DNA from: an uncultured Collinsella sp.
Lineage (GTDB): Bacteria; Actinomycetota; Coriobacteriia; Coriobacteriales; Coriobacteriaceae
Length of the DNA stretch: 64,000 nucleotides
Direction of reading: 5' to 3'
Assembly (NCBI GenBank): GCA_902495355.1
Contig: CABUWV010000003.1
Location: 62,001-126,000 of the forward strand
The position numbers were made by a program, and so were the translations under genes. This document shows, piece after piece, positions 10,855-18,409 of this stretch. Numbering within the stretch: the first letter of the stretch is position 1; each line of letters starts with the position of its first letter. The notes under the pieces were generated by a model. The model saw only the letters and a program-made list of their open reading frames with translations. It ran no database searches and was not told where the DNA came from.

Positions 10855-11037
10855 AAACAGCTGTGTGTAACCAGGGGAGTATTCTGGCTGGACAAAATGC
10901 CTGCTTAATAGGGTTGTCAGGTAGTCCGGGCGAAATACAAGGCTGGGGAGCACGTCGTGTAAGTAGTGGTCCTCTAGGGGCGTACGCTCGGTGGTGTACG
11001 CATTGTCCCAAGACCACGCGAGAGTTGGGATCATATC
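10855..11037 (+). promoter_or_regulatory. Long structured leader of rplC
   Basis: About 180 bases separate the putative -10 box from rplC with no gene. GTGGTC (10966-10971) can pair with GACCAC (11012-11017), enclosing a GCGTAC/GTACGC hairpin (10980-11001). Such a leader could be a ribosomal-protein feedback site like the L4 leader of other bacteria. That role is inference. Confidence 0.35.
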
Positions 11038-11658
11038 TTGATCAGCATGATTCTCGGCCGCAAGATTGGCATGACCCAGGTTTGGGACGAGGACGACAAC
11101 GTCGTTCCCGTCACGGTCATCCAGGCTGGCCCCTGCGCTGTCTCGCAGGTTAAAACTCAGGCAACCGACGGCTATGACGCCGTCCAGATCGGTTTCGGCG
11201 ACATCAAGGCCAAGAACGTGAACAAGCCCATGGCTGGTCACTTCGCCAAGGCTGGCGTCGAGCCTGTTCGCTTCCTTCGTGAGGTCCGCGTCGAGAACGG
11301 CGAGGAGCACAAGGTCGGCGAGGTCGTCACCGTCGCTGATTTCGCTGATGTCGAGAAGGTCGACGTCATCGGTACCTCCAAGGGTAAGGGTTTCCAGGGT
11401 CGCATCAAGCGCTGGGGTCAGCGCCGCGGTCCTATGACGCATGGTTCTCACTTCCAGCGTCACCCCGGTTCTATCGGTCAGTGCGCCTATCCTGCGCGCG
11501 TCCTCAAGGGCGTCAAGATGGCCGGTCACATGGGTAACGAGCGCGTTACCGTCAAGAACCTTTCCGTTGTCCGCATCGATGCCGAGCAGAACCTCATCTT
11601 GGTCAAGGGCGCTGTCCCGGGTGCCAAGAATGGTCTCGTCGCCATCCGTATGGCCTAA
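11038..11658 (+). CDS. rplC: Large ribosomal subunit protein L3
   Basis: L3 binds 23S rRNA early in assembly near the peptidyl transferase centre. The start ILGRKIGMTQVWDED, the SKGKGFQG loop and the HGSHFQRHPGSIG segment identify it. The TTG at 11038 has GGGA about 7 bases upstream; the ATG at 11047 would give the more usual MILGRKIG but has a poorly placed ribosome site. rpsJ, usually just upstream of rplC in the S10 operon, is not here. Confidence 0.95.
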   Translation: MISMILGRKIGMTQVWDEDDNVVPVTVIQAGPCAVSQVKTQATDGYDAVQIGFGDIKAKNVNKPMAGHFAKAGVEPVRFLREVRVENGEEHKVGEVVTVADFADVEKVDVIGTSKGKGFQGRIKRWGQRRGPMTHGSHFQRHPGSIGQCAYPARVLKGVKMAGHMGNERVTVKNLSVVRIDAEQNLILVKGAVPGAKNGLVAIRMA

Positions 11659-11704
11659 GGGCCCAGCCCATTTAGCCCAGCGTCATACCAAGGAGAACAC
11701 TTAA

Positions 11705-12331
11705 ATGGCAAAGTTTGAAGTAAAGAACAGCGAGGGCAAGAAGGTCGCCGAGGCCGAGCTCGCCGCTGAGGTGTACGGCATCGAGCCGAACATCCACGTT
11801 ATGCACCACATCGTCAAGTGCCAGATGGCCTCTTGGCGTCAGGGCACCCAGTCTGCTAAGGGTCGCTCTGAGGTTTCCGGTGGCGGCAAGAAGCCTTGGC
11901 GTCAGAAGGGCACCGGCCGTGCCCGCCAGGGTTCCATCCGTGCTGCCCAGTGGCGTCACGGTGGCGTTGTCTTCGCCCCCAAGCCCCGTTCCTACGCTAA
12001 GCGTATGAACAACAAGGAGGTCAAGCTGGCTATGCGCTCCGCGCTGTCCGCCAAGCTGGCCGATGGCGAGCTCGTGCTCGTCGACGACTACGGCTTCGAG
12101 AAGCCTTCCACCAAGGCTGCCGTCGCCATGCTCAAGGCTCTCGGTCTTGAGGGCAAGCGTCTGACCATCATCGTTCGCGATGAGGACGTCAACGCCTACC
12201 TGTCGTTCCGCAACATTCCCAAGACGTTCATCATCACCGCTGACGAGGCCAACACCTACGATCTCGTCAACAACAACGCTGTGCTGATGCCCGCCGACAT
12301 CGCCGCTCACTTCGGGGAGGTGCTTGCATAA
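11705..12331 (+). CDS. rplD: Large ribosomal subunit protein L4
   Basis: 208-residue L4, which binds 23S rRNA and lines the exit tunnel with its extended loop (GGGKKPWRQKGTGRARQG, about 60-77). In several bacteria L4 also represses its own operon, which bears on the structured leader upstream of rplC. AAGGAG lies 8 bases before the ATG. The stop is immediately followed by the rplW start. Confidence 0.97.
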   Translation: MAKFEVKNSEGKKVAEAELAAEVYGIEPNIHVMHHIVKCQMASWRQGTQSAKGRSEVSGGGKKPWRQKGTGRARQGSIRAAQWRHGGVVFAPKPRSYAKRMNNKEVKLAMRSALSAKLADGELVLVDDYGFEKPSTKAAVAMLKALGLEGKRLTIIVRDEDVNAYLSFRNIPKTFIITADEANTYDLVNNNAVLMPADIAAHFGEVLA

Positions 12332-12619
12332 ATGACCGCCCACGAGATCATCATCCGTCCGATCGTGTCCGAGCGTTCCTTCTCCGGCATGGAGCTGAAC
12401 AAGTACACGTTCGAGGTCGCCAAGGATGCTAACAAGTATCAGATCAAGGACGCTGTCGAGGAGATCTTCGGCGTCAAGGTCGTTCGCGTGAACACCCTGA
12501 CGGTCAAGCCCAAGACCAAGCGCGTGCGCTATGTCGCCGGCAAGACCCGTTCTTGGAAGAAGGCCATCGTCACGCTGGCCGAGGGCGACACCATCGAGGT
12601 CTTTGGCAACCAGGCCTAA
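12332..12619 (+). CDS. rplW: Large ribosomal subunit protein L23
   Basis: 95-residue L23, positioned at the tunnel exit where trigger factor and SRP dock. It begins TAHEIIIRPIVSERS and has the RVNTLTVKPKTKRVRY segment typical of L23. It starts at the base after the rplD stop, so coupling is likely. The gene is followed by a terminator-like hairpin instead of running straight into rplB. Confidence 0.97.
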   Translation: MTAHEIIIRPIVSERSFSGMELNKYTFEVAKDANKYQIKDAVEEIFGVKVVRVNTLTVKPKTKRVRYVAGKTRSWKKAIVTLAEGDTIEVFGNQA

Positions 12620-12636
12620 GACTCGCTGCTGTTGAG

Positions 12637-12674
12637 TGAGCTCATGCCTCCCAAATAGGGGAGGCGAGAGCTCA
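12637..12674 (+). terminator. Hairpin between rplW and rplB, possible attenuator
   Basis: TGAGCTC (12637-12643) pairs with GAGCTCA (12668-12674) and the inner GCCTCCC pairs with GGGAGGC. It is followed by AGGTTTTGGG, a weak T-run. It separates rplC-D-W from the unit that begins at rplB. Confidence 0.5.
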
Positions 12675-12694
12675 AGGTTTTGGGCGTATAAAAT

Positions 12695-12719
12695 GGACAC
12701 GCCCGGAACCGTGTATACG
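12695..12719 (+). promoter_or_regulatory. Putative promoter/shared motif before rplB
   Basis: GGACACGCCCG..ACCGTGTATACG. Allowing four differences, it matches the 25 bases upstream of rplC at the same internal spacing. The TATACG at 12714-12719 would be the -10 box; transcription would then leave a leader of about 75 bases before rplB. Confidence 0.45.
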
Positions 12720-12798
12720 TCCGGTGTCATCGCACCCGAGGCAGAACCTCGAATCCCTGTCTGCGATGGCTAACGGATTCCTATTGAAAGGGATTGTA

Positions 12799-13626
12799 AT
12801 GGCTGTAAAGCACCTTAAGCCGACCTCCGCTGGTAGGCGTTGGCAGACGATCTCCGATTTCTCCGAGATCACCTGCACCAAGCCCGAGAAGTCTCTTCTC
12901 GAGCCCCTGCCCAAGAAGGCCGGTCGTAACAACAACGGCCGCATCACCACCCGCCACCAGGGCGGCGGCGTGAAGCGTCGTTACCGCGTGATCGACTTCA
13001 AGCGCAACAAGGACGGCGTGCCCGCCAAGGTTGCCACGATCGAGTACGATCCGAACCGTTCCGCTCGCATCGCTCTGCTGCACTACGCTGACGGTGAGAA
13101 GCGCTACATCCTGGCCCCCAAGGGCCTCGAGGTCGGTCAGACCATCATGTCCGGTTCTGACGCCGACATCAAGCCGGGCAACGCTCTGCCCCTCGCCGAC
13201 ATTCCCGTCGGTACGCTCATCCACGCCGTCGAGTTCCAGCCGGGCAAGGGCGCTGCTATCGCCCGTTCCGCCGGTAACTCCTGCCAGCTGATGGGTAAGG
13301 AGGGCAAGTACGCTATCGTCCGTATGCCTTCCTCCGAGATGCGCCGCATCCTCGTTACCTGCCGCGCCACCGTCGGTGAGGTCGGCAACGCCGATCACTC
13401 CAACATCGTCATCGGCAAGGCCGGCCGTAAGCGTCACATGAACGTGCGCCCGACCGTCCGCGGTACCGTCATGAACCCTGTCGACCACCCGCACGGCGGT
13501 GGCGAGGGCAAGAACCACACCTCTGGTCGTCCCTCCGTTACCCCCTGGGGTAAGCCGACGAAGGGCCTTCGTACGCGCAAGAAGAAGGTCTCGAACCAGC
13601 ACATCATTCGTCGCCGTAAGAAGTAA
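12799..13626 (+). CDS. rplB: Large ribosomal subunit protein L2
   Basis: 275-residue L2, essential for subunit joining and peptidyl transferase centre formation. MAVKHLKPTSAGRRW opens the protein, RHQGGGVKRRYR is the RNA-binding region, and MNPVDHPHGGGEG is the conserved loop near the catalytic centre. The ATG at 12799 has GAAAGGG upstream; the frame is open further upstream but without a ribosome site. Confidence 0.97.
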   Translation: MAVKHLKPTSAGRRWQTISDFSEITCTKPEKSLLEPLPKKAGRNNNGRITTRHQGGGVKRRYRVIDFKRNKDGVPAKVATIEYDPNRSARIALLHYADGEKRYILAPKGLEVGQTIMSGSDADIKPGNALPLADIPVGTLIHAVEFQPGKGAAIARSAGNSCQLMGKEGKYAIVRMPSSEMRRILVTCRATVGEVGNADHSNIVIGKAGRKRHMNVRPTVRGTVMNPVDHPHGGGEGKNHTSGRPSVTPWGKPTKGLRTRKKKVSNQHIIRRRKK

Positions 13627-13658
13627 TTTCGGATACCGAGTTTTAGGAGAAAGCACTT

Positions 13659-13919
13659 ATGAGCAGAAGTCTCAAAAAGGGCCCGTTCGTGGAGACTCGC
13701 CTTCTCTCGCGTATCACCGCGATGAACGAGGCTGGCAAGAAGGACGTCGTGAAGACCTGGTCCCGCGCGTCCACCATCTTCCCCGAGATGGTTGGTCACA
13801 CCATCGCCGTCCACGACGGCCGCAAGCATGTGCCCGTGTATGTTACCGAGTCCATGGTTGGTCACAAGCTCGGCGAGTTCGCGCCGACTCGTACGTTCCG
13901 TGGCCACAAGGCCAAATAG
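13659..13919 (+). CDS. rpsS: Small ribosomal subunit protein S19
   Basis: 86-residue S19 of the 30S head, a partner of S13. SRSLKKGPFV at the start, the central TWSRASTIFPEM and the C-terminal LGEFAPTRTFRGH are diagnostic. TAGGAGA precedes the ATG. It lies 32 bp after rplB in the canonical order. Confidence 0.97.
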   Translation: MSRSLKKGPFVETRLLSRITAMNEAGKKDVVKTWSRASTIFPEMVGHTIAVHDGRKHVPVYVTESMVGHKLGEFAPTRTFRGHKAK

Positions 13920-13933
13920 GGGGTTAACCGTAA

Positions 13934-14305
13934 ATGGCAACTAAGTCTATTGAAACTGAGGCCACCGAGGTTCGCGCCGTCGCTAAGTACGTGCGTGTTT
14001 CCCCCAGCAAGGCCCGCCTGGTGGTCGATCTGATCCGCCGCAAGCCTGTCGCTCAGGCCTTCGACATCCTCCACTTCTGCGACCGCGCCGTCGCCGTGGA
14101 TGTCGAGAAGGTTCTCCGTTCCGCCGTTGCGAACGCCGAGAACAACAACGGTCTGCGTGCCGACAACCTGGTTGTCGCCGCTGCCTATGTTGACGAGGGT
14201 CCGACGCTTAAGCGCATCCGTCCCCGCGCCAAGGGTTCCGCTTCTCGCATTCTGAAGCGTACTTCCCACATCACCGTCGTCGTTGCTCCTCGAAAGGAGG
14301 CGTAA
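13934..14305 (+). CDS. rplV: Large ribosomal subunit protein L22
   Basis: 123-residue L22, whose beta-hairpin reaches the exit tunnel and is a site of macrolide-resistance changes in other species. RYVRVSPSKARLVVDLIRR and the C-terminal KRIRPRAKGSASRILKRTSH identify it. It has about 10 extra N-terminal residues (ATKSIETEATE) relative to the shortest family members. Confidence 0.97.
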   Translation: MATKSIETEATEVRAVAKYVRVSPSKARLVVDLIRRKPVAQAFDILHFCDRAVAVDVEKVLRSAVANAENNNGLRADNLVVAAAYVDEGPTLKRIRPRAKGSASRILKRTSHITVVVAPRKEA

Positions 14306-14311
14306 AGCTGT

Positions 14312-15022
14312 ATGGGTCAGAAAGTCTACCCCACCGGCTTCCGTCTTGGCATCACCGAGAACTGGCGCTCCCGCTGGTTCGCAGAGAAGGATTACGCTAA
14401 GACCCTCGGTAACGATCTCGAGATCCGCAAGTACCTCGAGAAGCGTCTTTCCCGCGCAGCTGTCTCCCGCGTCGAGATCGAGCGCGCTGGCGACAAGGTG
14501 AAGGTCATCATCCTCACCGCTCGCCCCGGCGTTGTCATCGGTAAGAAGGGTGCCGAGATCGATACCCTCCGCACCGAGCTCGAGAAGGTTGCTGGCGTCT
14601 CCAAGGGCCAGCTCTCCGTCGACGTTGTCGAGATCAAGCGCCCCGAGCTCGACGCCAACCTCGTTGCTCAGTCTATCGCCGAGCAGCTCGAGGGCCGCGT
14701 TGCCTTCCGTCGCGCTATGCGCAAGGCTGTCCAGTCCGCCCGCAAGGCCGGCGCTAAGGGCATCCGTATCCAGTGCTCCGGTCGTCTCGGCGGTGCCGAG
14801 ATGGGCCGTCGTGAGTGGTACCGCGAGGGTCGCGTGCCTCTGCACACCCTCCGTGCCAAGATCGACTACGGCACGGCTGTCGCCAGCACCACCATGGGCG
14901 CTTGCGGCGTGAAGGTCTGGATCTACCTGGGCGAGAAGCTCCCGGGCCAGCCTGTTCCCAACCCTGCACTCGAGGGCTCTTCCCGTCCTCGTCGTCGTAA
15001 CTCCGAGAGGAGGGGTCAGTAG
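14312..15022 (+). CDS. rpsC: Small ribosomal subunit protein S3
   Basis: 236-residue S3 at the mRNA entry tunnel. MGQKVYPTGFRLGI, the KH-domain loop GVVIGKKGAEID and the C-terminal GRLGGAEMGRREW are all present. A GAAAGGAGG site overlaps the end of rplV. The stop TAG shares its last base with the GTG start of rplP. Confidence 0.97.
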   Translation: MGQKVYPTGFRLGITENWRSRWFAEKDYAKTLGNDLEIRKYLEKRLSRAAVSRVEIERAGDKVKVIILTARPGVVIGKKGAEIDTLRTELEKVAGVSKGQLSVDVVEIKRPELDANLVAQSIAEQLEGRVAFRRAMRKAVQSARKAGAKGIRIQCSGRLGGAEMGRREWYREGRVPLHTLRAKIDYGTAVASTTMGACGVKVWIYLGEKLPGQPVPNPALEGSSRPRRRNSERRGQ

Positions 15023-15525
15023 TGCTTGCCCCTAAGCGTATTCTTCACCGCAAGGTGCAGCGTGGCTCCATGAAGGGCCAGGCCAAGGGTAATACCGAGC
15101 TGCATTTCGGCGAGTTTGGTATCCAGGCTCTCGAGGCCCATTGGATCACCAACCGTCAGATCGAGGCCGCTCGTATTGCCATGACCCGCTACATGAAGCG
15201 TGGCGGTCGTGTGTACATCACGATCTTCCCCGATAAGCCCATCACCAAGAAGCCTGCTGAGACTCGCATGGGTTCTGGTAAGGGTAACCCCGAGGAGTGG
15301 GTGGCCGTCGTCAAGCCCGGCCGCATCATGTTCGAGGTCAAGGGCGTGCCCGAGGAGGTCGCTCGCGAGGCTCTGCGTCTTGCACAGCACAAGCTTCCCA
15401 TCAAGACCAAGATTGTTGCTGCTAAGAACGCTGAGCAGCGCATCGAGAAGGAGATGGCTGAGGAGGCCGCTCTCGAGGCCAAGTGGGCTGCTGAGGACGC
15501 CGCCGCCGCCAAGGAGGAGAACTAA
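15022..15525 (+). CDS. rplP: Large ribosomal subunit protein L16, C-terminally extended
   Basis: L16 shapes the A-site side of the 50S subunit. MLAPKRILHRKVQRG, RGGRVYITIFPDKP and GSGKGNPEEWVAVVKPG are standard. The usual protein ends near residue 140; this one has 167 residues, with an added helical Ala/Glu/Lys tail (EKEMAEEAALEAKWAAED...). The start is GTG, overlapping the rpsC stop. The tail runs up to the rpmC start, which overlaps its stop codon. Confidence 0.95.
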   Translation: MLAPKRILHRKVQRGSMKGQAKGNTELHFGEFGIQALEAHWITNRQIEAARIAMTRYMKRGGRVYITIFPDKPITKKPAETRMGSGKGNPEEWVAVVKPGRIMFEVKGVPEEVAREALRLAQHKLPIKTKIVAAKNAEQRIEKEMAEEAALEAKWAAEDAAAAKEEN

Positions 15526-15740
15526 TGAAGCCCGCAGAGATTCGTGAGCTCTCGGACGCTCAGCTCGTTGAGAAGCTGAAGGAAATGCGCGCCGAGCTCT
15601 TTAACCTTCGTTTCCAGATGGCCACCAGCCAGCTGGACAACACCGCTCGCGTCAACACCGTGAAGAAGGACATCGCTCGCGTCCTCACGGAGCAGCGCGC
15701 CCGCGAGATCGCAGCGGAGAAGTCCGCTGTCGCCGAGTAG
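15525..15740 (+). CDS. rpmC: Large ribosomal subunit protein L29
   Basis: 71-residue L29 near the tunnel exit. KPAEIRELSDAQLVEKLKEM and LFNLRFQMATSQL are characteristic. The ATG at 15525 overlaps the rplP stop by one base. The C-terminal 10 residues are charged and slightly longer than the minimal family. Confidence 0.95.
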   Translation: MKPAEIRELSDAQLVEKLKEMRAELFNLRFQMATSQLDNTARVNTVKKDIARVLTEQRAREIAAEKSAVAE

Positions 15741-15756
15741 GACCTAAGGAGAGAAC

Positions 15757-16017
15757 ATGACTGATTCGCGTAACTCGCGTAAGGTCCGTACGGGTGTCGT
15801 TACCTCCGTCTCCGGTGCCAAGACCATTGTTGTCACCATCACCGAGCGCAAGCGTCACCCCAAGTACGGCAAGATGATGACCAGCTCCAAGAAGCTGCAC
15901 GCTCACGACGAGGAGTGCACGGCTGGCGTGGGCGATACCGTCCGCGTTATGGAGACCCGTCCTATGTCCAAGATGAAGCGTTGGCGCCTCATCGAGGTCG
16001 TCGAGCGCGCTAAATAA
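15757..16017 (+). CDS. rpsQ: Small ribosomal subunit protein S17
   Basis: 86-residue S17, a primary 16S rRNA binder. RKVRTGVVTSVSGAKTIVVTI, then GKMMTSSKKLHAHDE and GDTVRVMETRPMSKMKRWRL identify the OB-fold protein. AAGGAGA lies before the ATG. Followed by an unusually long 118-base gap with predicted structure before rplN. Confidence 0.97.
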   Translation: MTDSRNSRKVRTGVVTSVSGAKTIVVTITERKRHPKYGKMMTSSKKLHAHDEECTAGVGDTVRVMETRPMSKMKRWRLIEVVERAK

Positions 16018-16044
16018 GCAGTCGCTCTTACGACTTGTACGTTT

Positions 16045-16110
16045 CCGAAGATGTGCGTATGCCTGGCTTGCATACCACGGGCCGTATAAAGGCTGCGCAC
16101 CTCTCTTCGG
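16045..16110 (+). promoter_or_regulatory. Predicted RNA structure between rpsQ and rplN
   Basis: CCGAAGA (16045-16051) can pair with TCTTCGG (16104-16110) and GTGCG with CGCAC. Inside is a GTATGC/GCATAC hairpin (16057-16075). A TATAAA-like box also lies inside (about 16085). It may be a processing site, a feedback element or an internal promoter. Confidence 0.35.
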
Positions 16111-16135
16111 TTCTTAGTTCGGAGGAACATCTACC

Positions 16136-16504
16136 ATGATTCAGATGCAAACCATGCTGAACGTCGCCGACAACTCCGGCGCTCGCAAGATTCGCTGCAT
16201 CAAGGTGCTTGGCGGTTCCAAGCGTCGTTATGCAGGCATCGGCGATGTGTTCATCGGTGCTGTCCAGGAGGCTACCCCTGGCGCCAACGTCAAGAAGAAG
16301 GACGTTGTCCGTTGCGTCGTCGTTCGCACCGTTAAGGAGATCCGCCGCAAGGATGGCTCCTACATTCGCTTTGATGAGAACGCCTGCGTTGTCATCAACA
16401 ACGATGGTTCGCCCGTCGGCACCCGTATCTTCGGGCCTGTCGCTCGCGAGCTTCGTGACAAGAAGTACATGAAGATCGTCTCGCTCGCTCCCGAGACCCT
16501 GTAG
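16136..16504 (+). CDS. rplN: Large ribosomal subunit protein L14
   Basis: 122-residue L14, part of intersubunit bridges and a contact for the silencing factor RsfS. MIQMQTMLNVADNSGARKI, GDVFIGAVQEATPG and FGPVARELRDKKYMKI are family hallmarks. GGAGGAAC upstream supports the ATG. Start of the short third ribosomal unit here. Confidence 0.97.
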   Translation: MIQMQTMLNVADNSGARKIRCIKVLGGSKRRYAGIGDVFIGAVQEATPGANVKKKDVVRCVVVRTVKEIRRKDGSYIRFDENACVVINNDGSPVGTRIFGPVARELRDKKYMKIVSLAPETL

Positions 16505-16517
16505 TTAGGGGAGATAT

Positions 16518-16823
16518 ATGTATATCAAGAAGGGCGATAAGGTCCAGGTTCTCTCTGGTAAGGATCGCGGCAAGCAGGGCGTTGTCCTGCGTGCTCTCCC
16601 CGCCGAGAACAAGGTCGTTGTCGAGGGCGTTTCGGTCGTCAAGAAGGCCGTCAAGCCCAACGCTGCCAACCAGCAGGGCGGCATCGTTTCGCAGGAGGCT
16701 CCCATCGACGCCTCCAACGTCAATCTCGTTTGCCCCGAGTGCGGTAAGGTTACCCGCGTCGGTCACGAGAAGGACGGCAAGAACAAGCTGCGCGTCTGCA
16801 AGAAGTGCGGCCACAAGTTCTAA
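16518..16823 (+). CDS. rplX: Large ribosomal subunit protein L24, four-cysteine type
   Basis: 101-residue L24, one of the two assembly-initiating 50S proteins. The KOW segment GDKVQVLSGKDRGKQG is at 6-21. The C-terminal half carries CPEC (Cys72, 75) and CKKC (Cys94, 97), a zinc-ribbon-like arrangement found in some L24 proteins. The next gene should be rplE, but a terminator follows and rplE is 44 kb away. Confidence 0.97.
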   Translation: MYIKKGDKVQVLSGKDRGKQGVVLRALPAENKVVVEGVSVVKKAVKPNAANQQGGIVSQEAPIDASNVNLVCPECGKVTRVGHEKDGKNKLRVCKKCGHKF

Positions 16824-16851
16824 GCTGCCCGCAACAACAAGTTGCCAGCAA

Positions 16852-16886
16852 AGGCCCGGATGCCCCACGGCACCCGGGCCTTTTTC
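16852..16886 (+). terminator. Strong terminator after rplX
   Basis: AGGCCCGG (16852-16859) pairs with CCGGGCCT (16874-16881), followed by a T-run. It closes the left part of the split ribosomal operon. Confidence 0.85.
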
Positions 16887-16895
16887 TATCCCTAC

Positions 16896-17046
16896 TCATT
16901 GGGGACAGACTTAAATGAGTGGTCGTCGCTTGGCATTCATTGGGGACAGGCTTAAATGAGTGCCGTTGAAACGCCGGTAGCTGGGGACGTTCCCTATGTG
17001 CCGGCAGTTAGGGAAGTCCCTATCTGCCGGCAGTTTGGAACAGTCC
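16896..17046. repeat. Two short direct-repeat families after the rplX terminator
   Basis: TCATTGGGGACAG-CTTAAATGAGTG type units lie at 16896-16921 and 16937-16962 (one mismatch). A second family, TGCCGGCAGTTAGGGAA-like, occurs at about 16995-17020 and 17021-17046 with a 26-base period. No gene is seen between 16824 and 17326. Confidence 0.8.
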
Positions 17047-17148
17047 TTTGATGGCTGCGCCCCCCCAGAGGGGTGGAGTAATACAGCCTACTCTGTCTTT
17101 TATGGCTATGGTGTTCCGCCCTTTTATGTTTCATAAGGATCGTCGCAT

Positions 17149-17195
17149 GCGCATTTACGCGCATAGCCTTGCGCGATAATGCGCATAACCGCGCA
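17149..17195 (+). promoter_or_regulatory. Five phased GCGC motifs upstream of the oxidoreductase/DeoR pair
   Basis: GCGCA or GCGCG starts at 17149, 17159, 17171, 17181 and 17191, so the spacing is 10, 12, 10 and 10 bases, close to one helical turn. This suggests an array of protein contacts on one DNA face. The downstream DeoR-family protein is the obvious candidate, but that is inference. Confidence 0.4.
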
Positions 17196-17326
17196 AACAT
17201 CTGCCAACTATGGCTAAACAGTGACCGATAAGCAAATAAACACGCAAACACGAGCAGATACGCGCGCAATTGTGCGAATATAGGGCTGTTAGAAATGAAG
17301 GACTTCCGATGACTCAGGAGGCACTC

Positions 17327-18406
17327 ATGGCAGATTCCAAACAGGCTCCGCTCGACGCCGAAGCAGCCGCTAAGGCGGCGTTTGCCTCGGTCCAGGATCG
17401 GCCGTTCCCCGACGACATTTTTACGGCTCCCGAGCTTCGCTGGGCTGTGATCGGTTGCGGCGTTATTGCCAACCAAATGGCCCAGTCCCTCGCGCTGGCC
17501 GGCCGCAAGCTTGCGGGCGTCGCCAACCGCACGCTGTCCAAGGCCCAGGCTTTTGCTGAGCAGTATGGCATCGAGAAGGTCTATGAAACGGTTGAGGACC
17601 TCTATGCCGATCCGGATATCGACGCCGTCTATATCACCACGCCGCACAACACGCATATCACCTATCTGCGTGCCGCTCTGGCAGCTGGTAAGCACGTACT
17701 CTGCGAGAAGGCCATTACCCTCAACTCTGCCGAGCTCGACGAGGCCCGTGCCATCGCCGACGAGCACAACGTGGTCCTTATGGATGCCACCACGGTGCTC
17801 CACATGCCCTTGTATCAGGAGCTGCGCCGCCGCATGGATGCCGGCGACTTTGGACGCATGAACCTCGCCCAGCTCAACTTTGGCAGCTACAAGGAGTACG
17901 GCGACCTGACCAACCGCTTTTACAATCGCAACCTTGCTGGCGGTGCCATGCTCGATATTGGCGTCTATGCCTTGTCCGTCATGCGCCTCTTTATGGCAAG
18001 CCAGCCCGCTGAGGTCGTTTCGCTGGGCAACACCTGCGAGACTGGCGTTGACGTCGCGGGTGGCATCGTCTGCCGAAATGCCGAGCAGCAGCTGGGCGTC
18101 GTGAGCCTTACGCTCCACTCCAAGCAGCCCAAGCGCTCGGTCATCAGCTTTGACAATTGCTATGTCGAGGTCAACGAGTATCCGCGCGCCGATCACGCGA
18201 CGATCGTGTGGACCGCGGACGGTCATCGCGAGGAGGTCGCCGCGGGCACCGAGGCTTATGCCCTGTGCTACGAGATGGCCGACCTGGAGAAGGCCGTTGC
18301 CGGCGATGATTCGAAGCGCGAGCTTCTGGGCTATGCTTCTGATGTTATGGAGCTGATGACCAAGCTCCGCGCCGACTGGGGAGTCGTGTACCCCGAGGAG
18401 GAGTAA
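17327..18406 (+). CDS. Gfo/Idh/MocA family oxidoreductase
   Basis: NAD(P)-dependent dehydrogenase of about 359 residues, in the family of glucose-fructose oxidoreductase and inositol dehydrogenase. The Rossmann motif is WAVIGCGVIANQMAQSL, and CEKAITLN is the typical EKP-like catalytic-lysine segment (EKA here, where many members have EKP). AGGAGG five bases before the ATG at 17327 supports this start; an ATG at 17309 is also possible. The substrate is unknown. It lies 3 bp before a DeoR regulator, suggesting a sugar or sugar-acid substrate controlled by that regulator. Confidence 0.85.
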   Translation: MADSKQAPLDAEAAAKAAFASVQDRPFPDDIFTAPELRWAVIGCGVIANQMAQSLALAGRKLAGVANRTLSKAQAFAEQYGIEKVYETVEDLYADPDIDAVYITTPHNTHITYLRAALAAGKHVLCEKAITLNSAELDEARAIADEHNVVLMDATTVLHMPLYQELRRRMDAGDFGRMNLAQLNFGSYKEYGDLTNRFYNRNLAGGAMLDIGVYALSVMRLFMASQPAEVVSLGNTCETGVDVAGGIVCRNAEQQLGVVSLTLHSKQPKRSVISFDNCYVEVNEYPRADHATIVWTADGHREEVAAGTEAYALCYEMADLEKAVAGDDSKRELLGYASDVMELMTKLRADWGVVYPEEE

Positions 18407-18409
18407 GCG

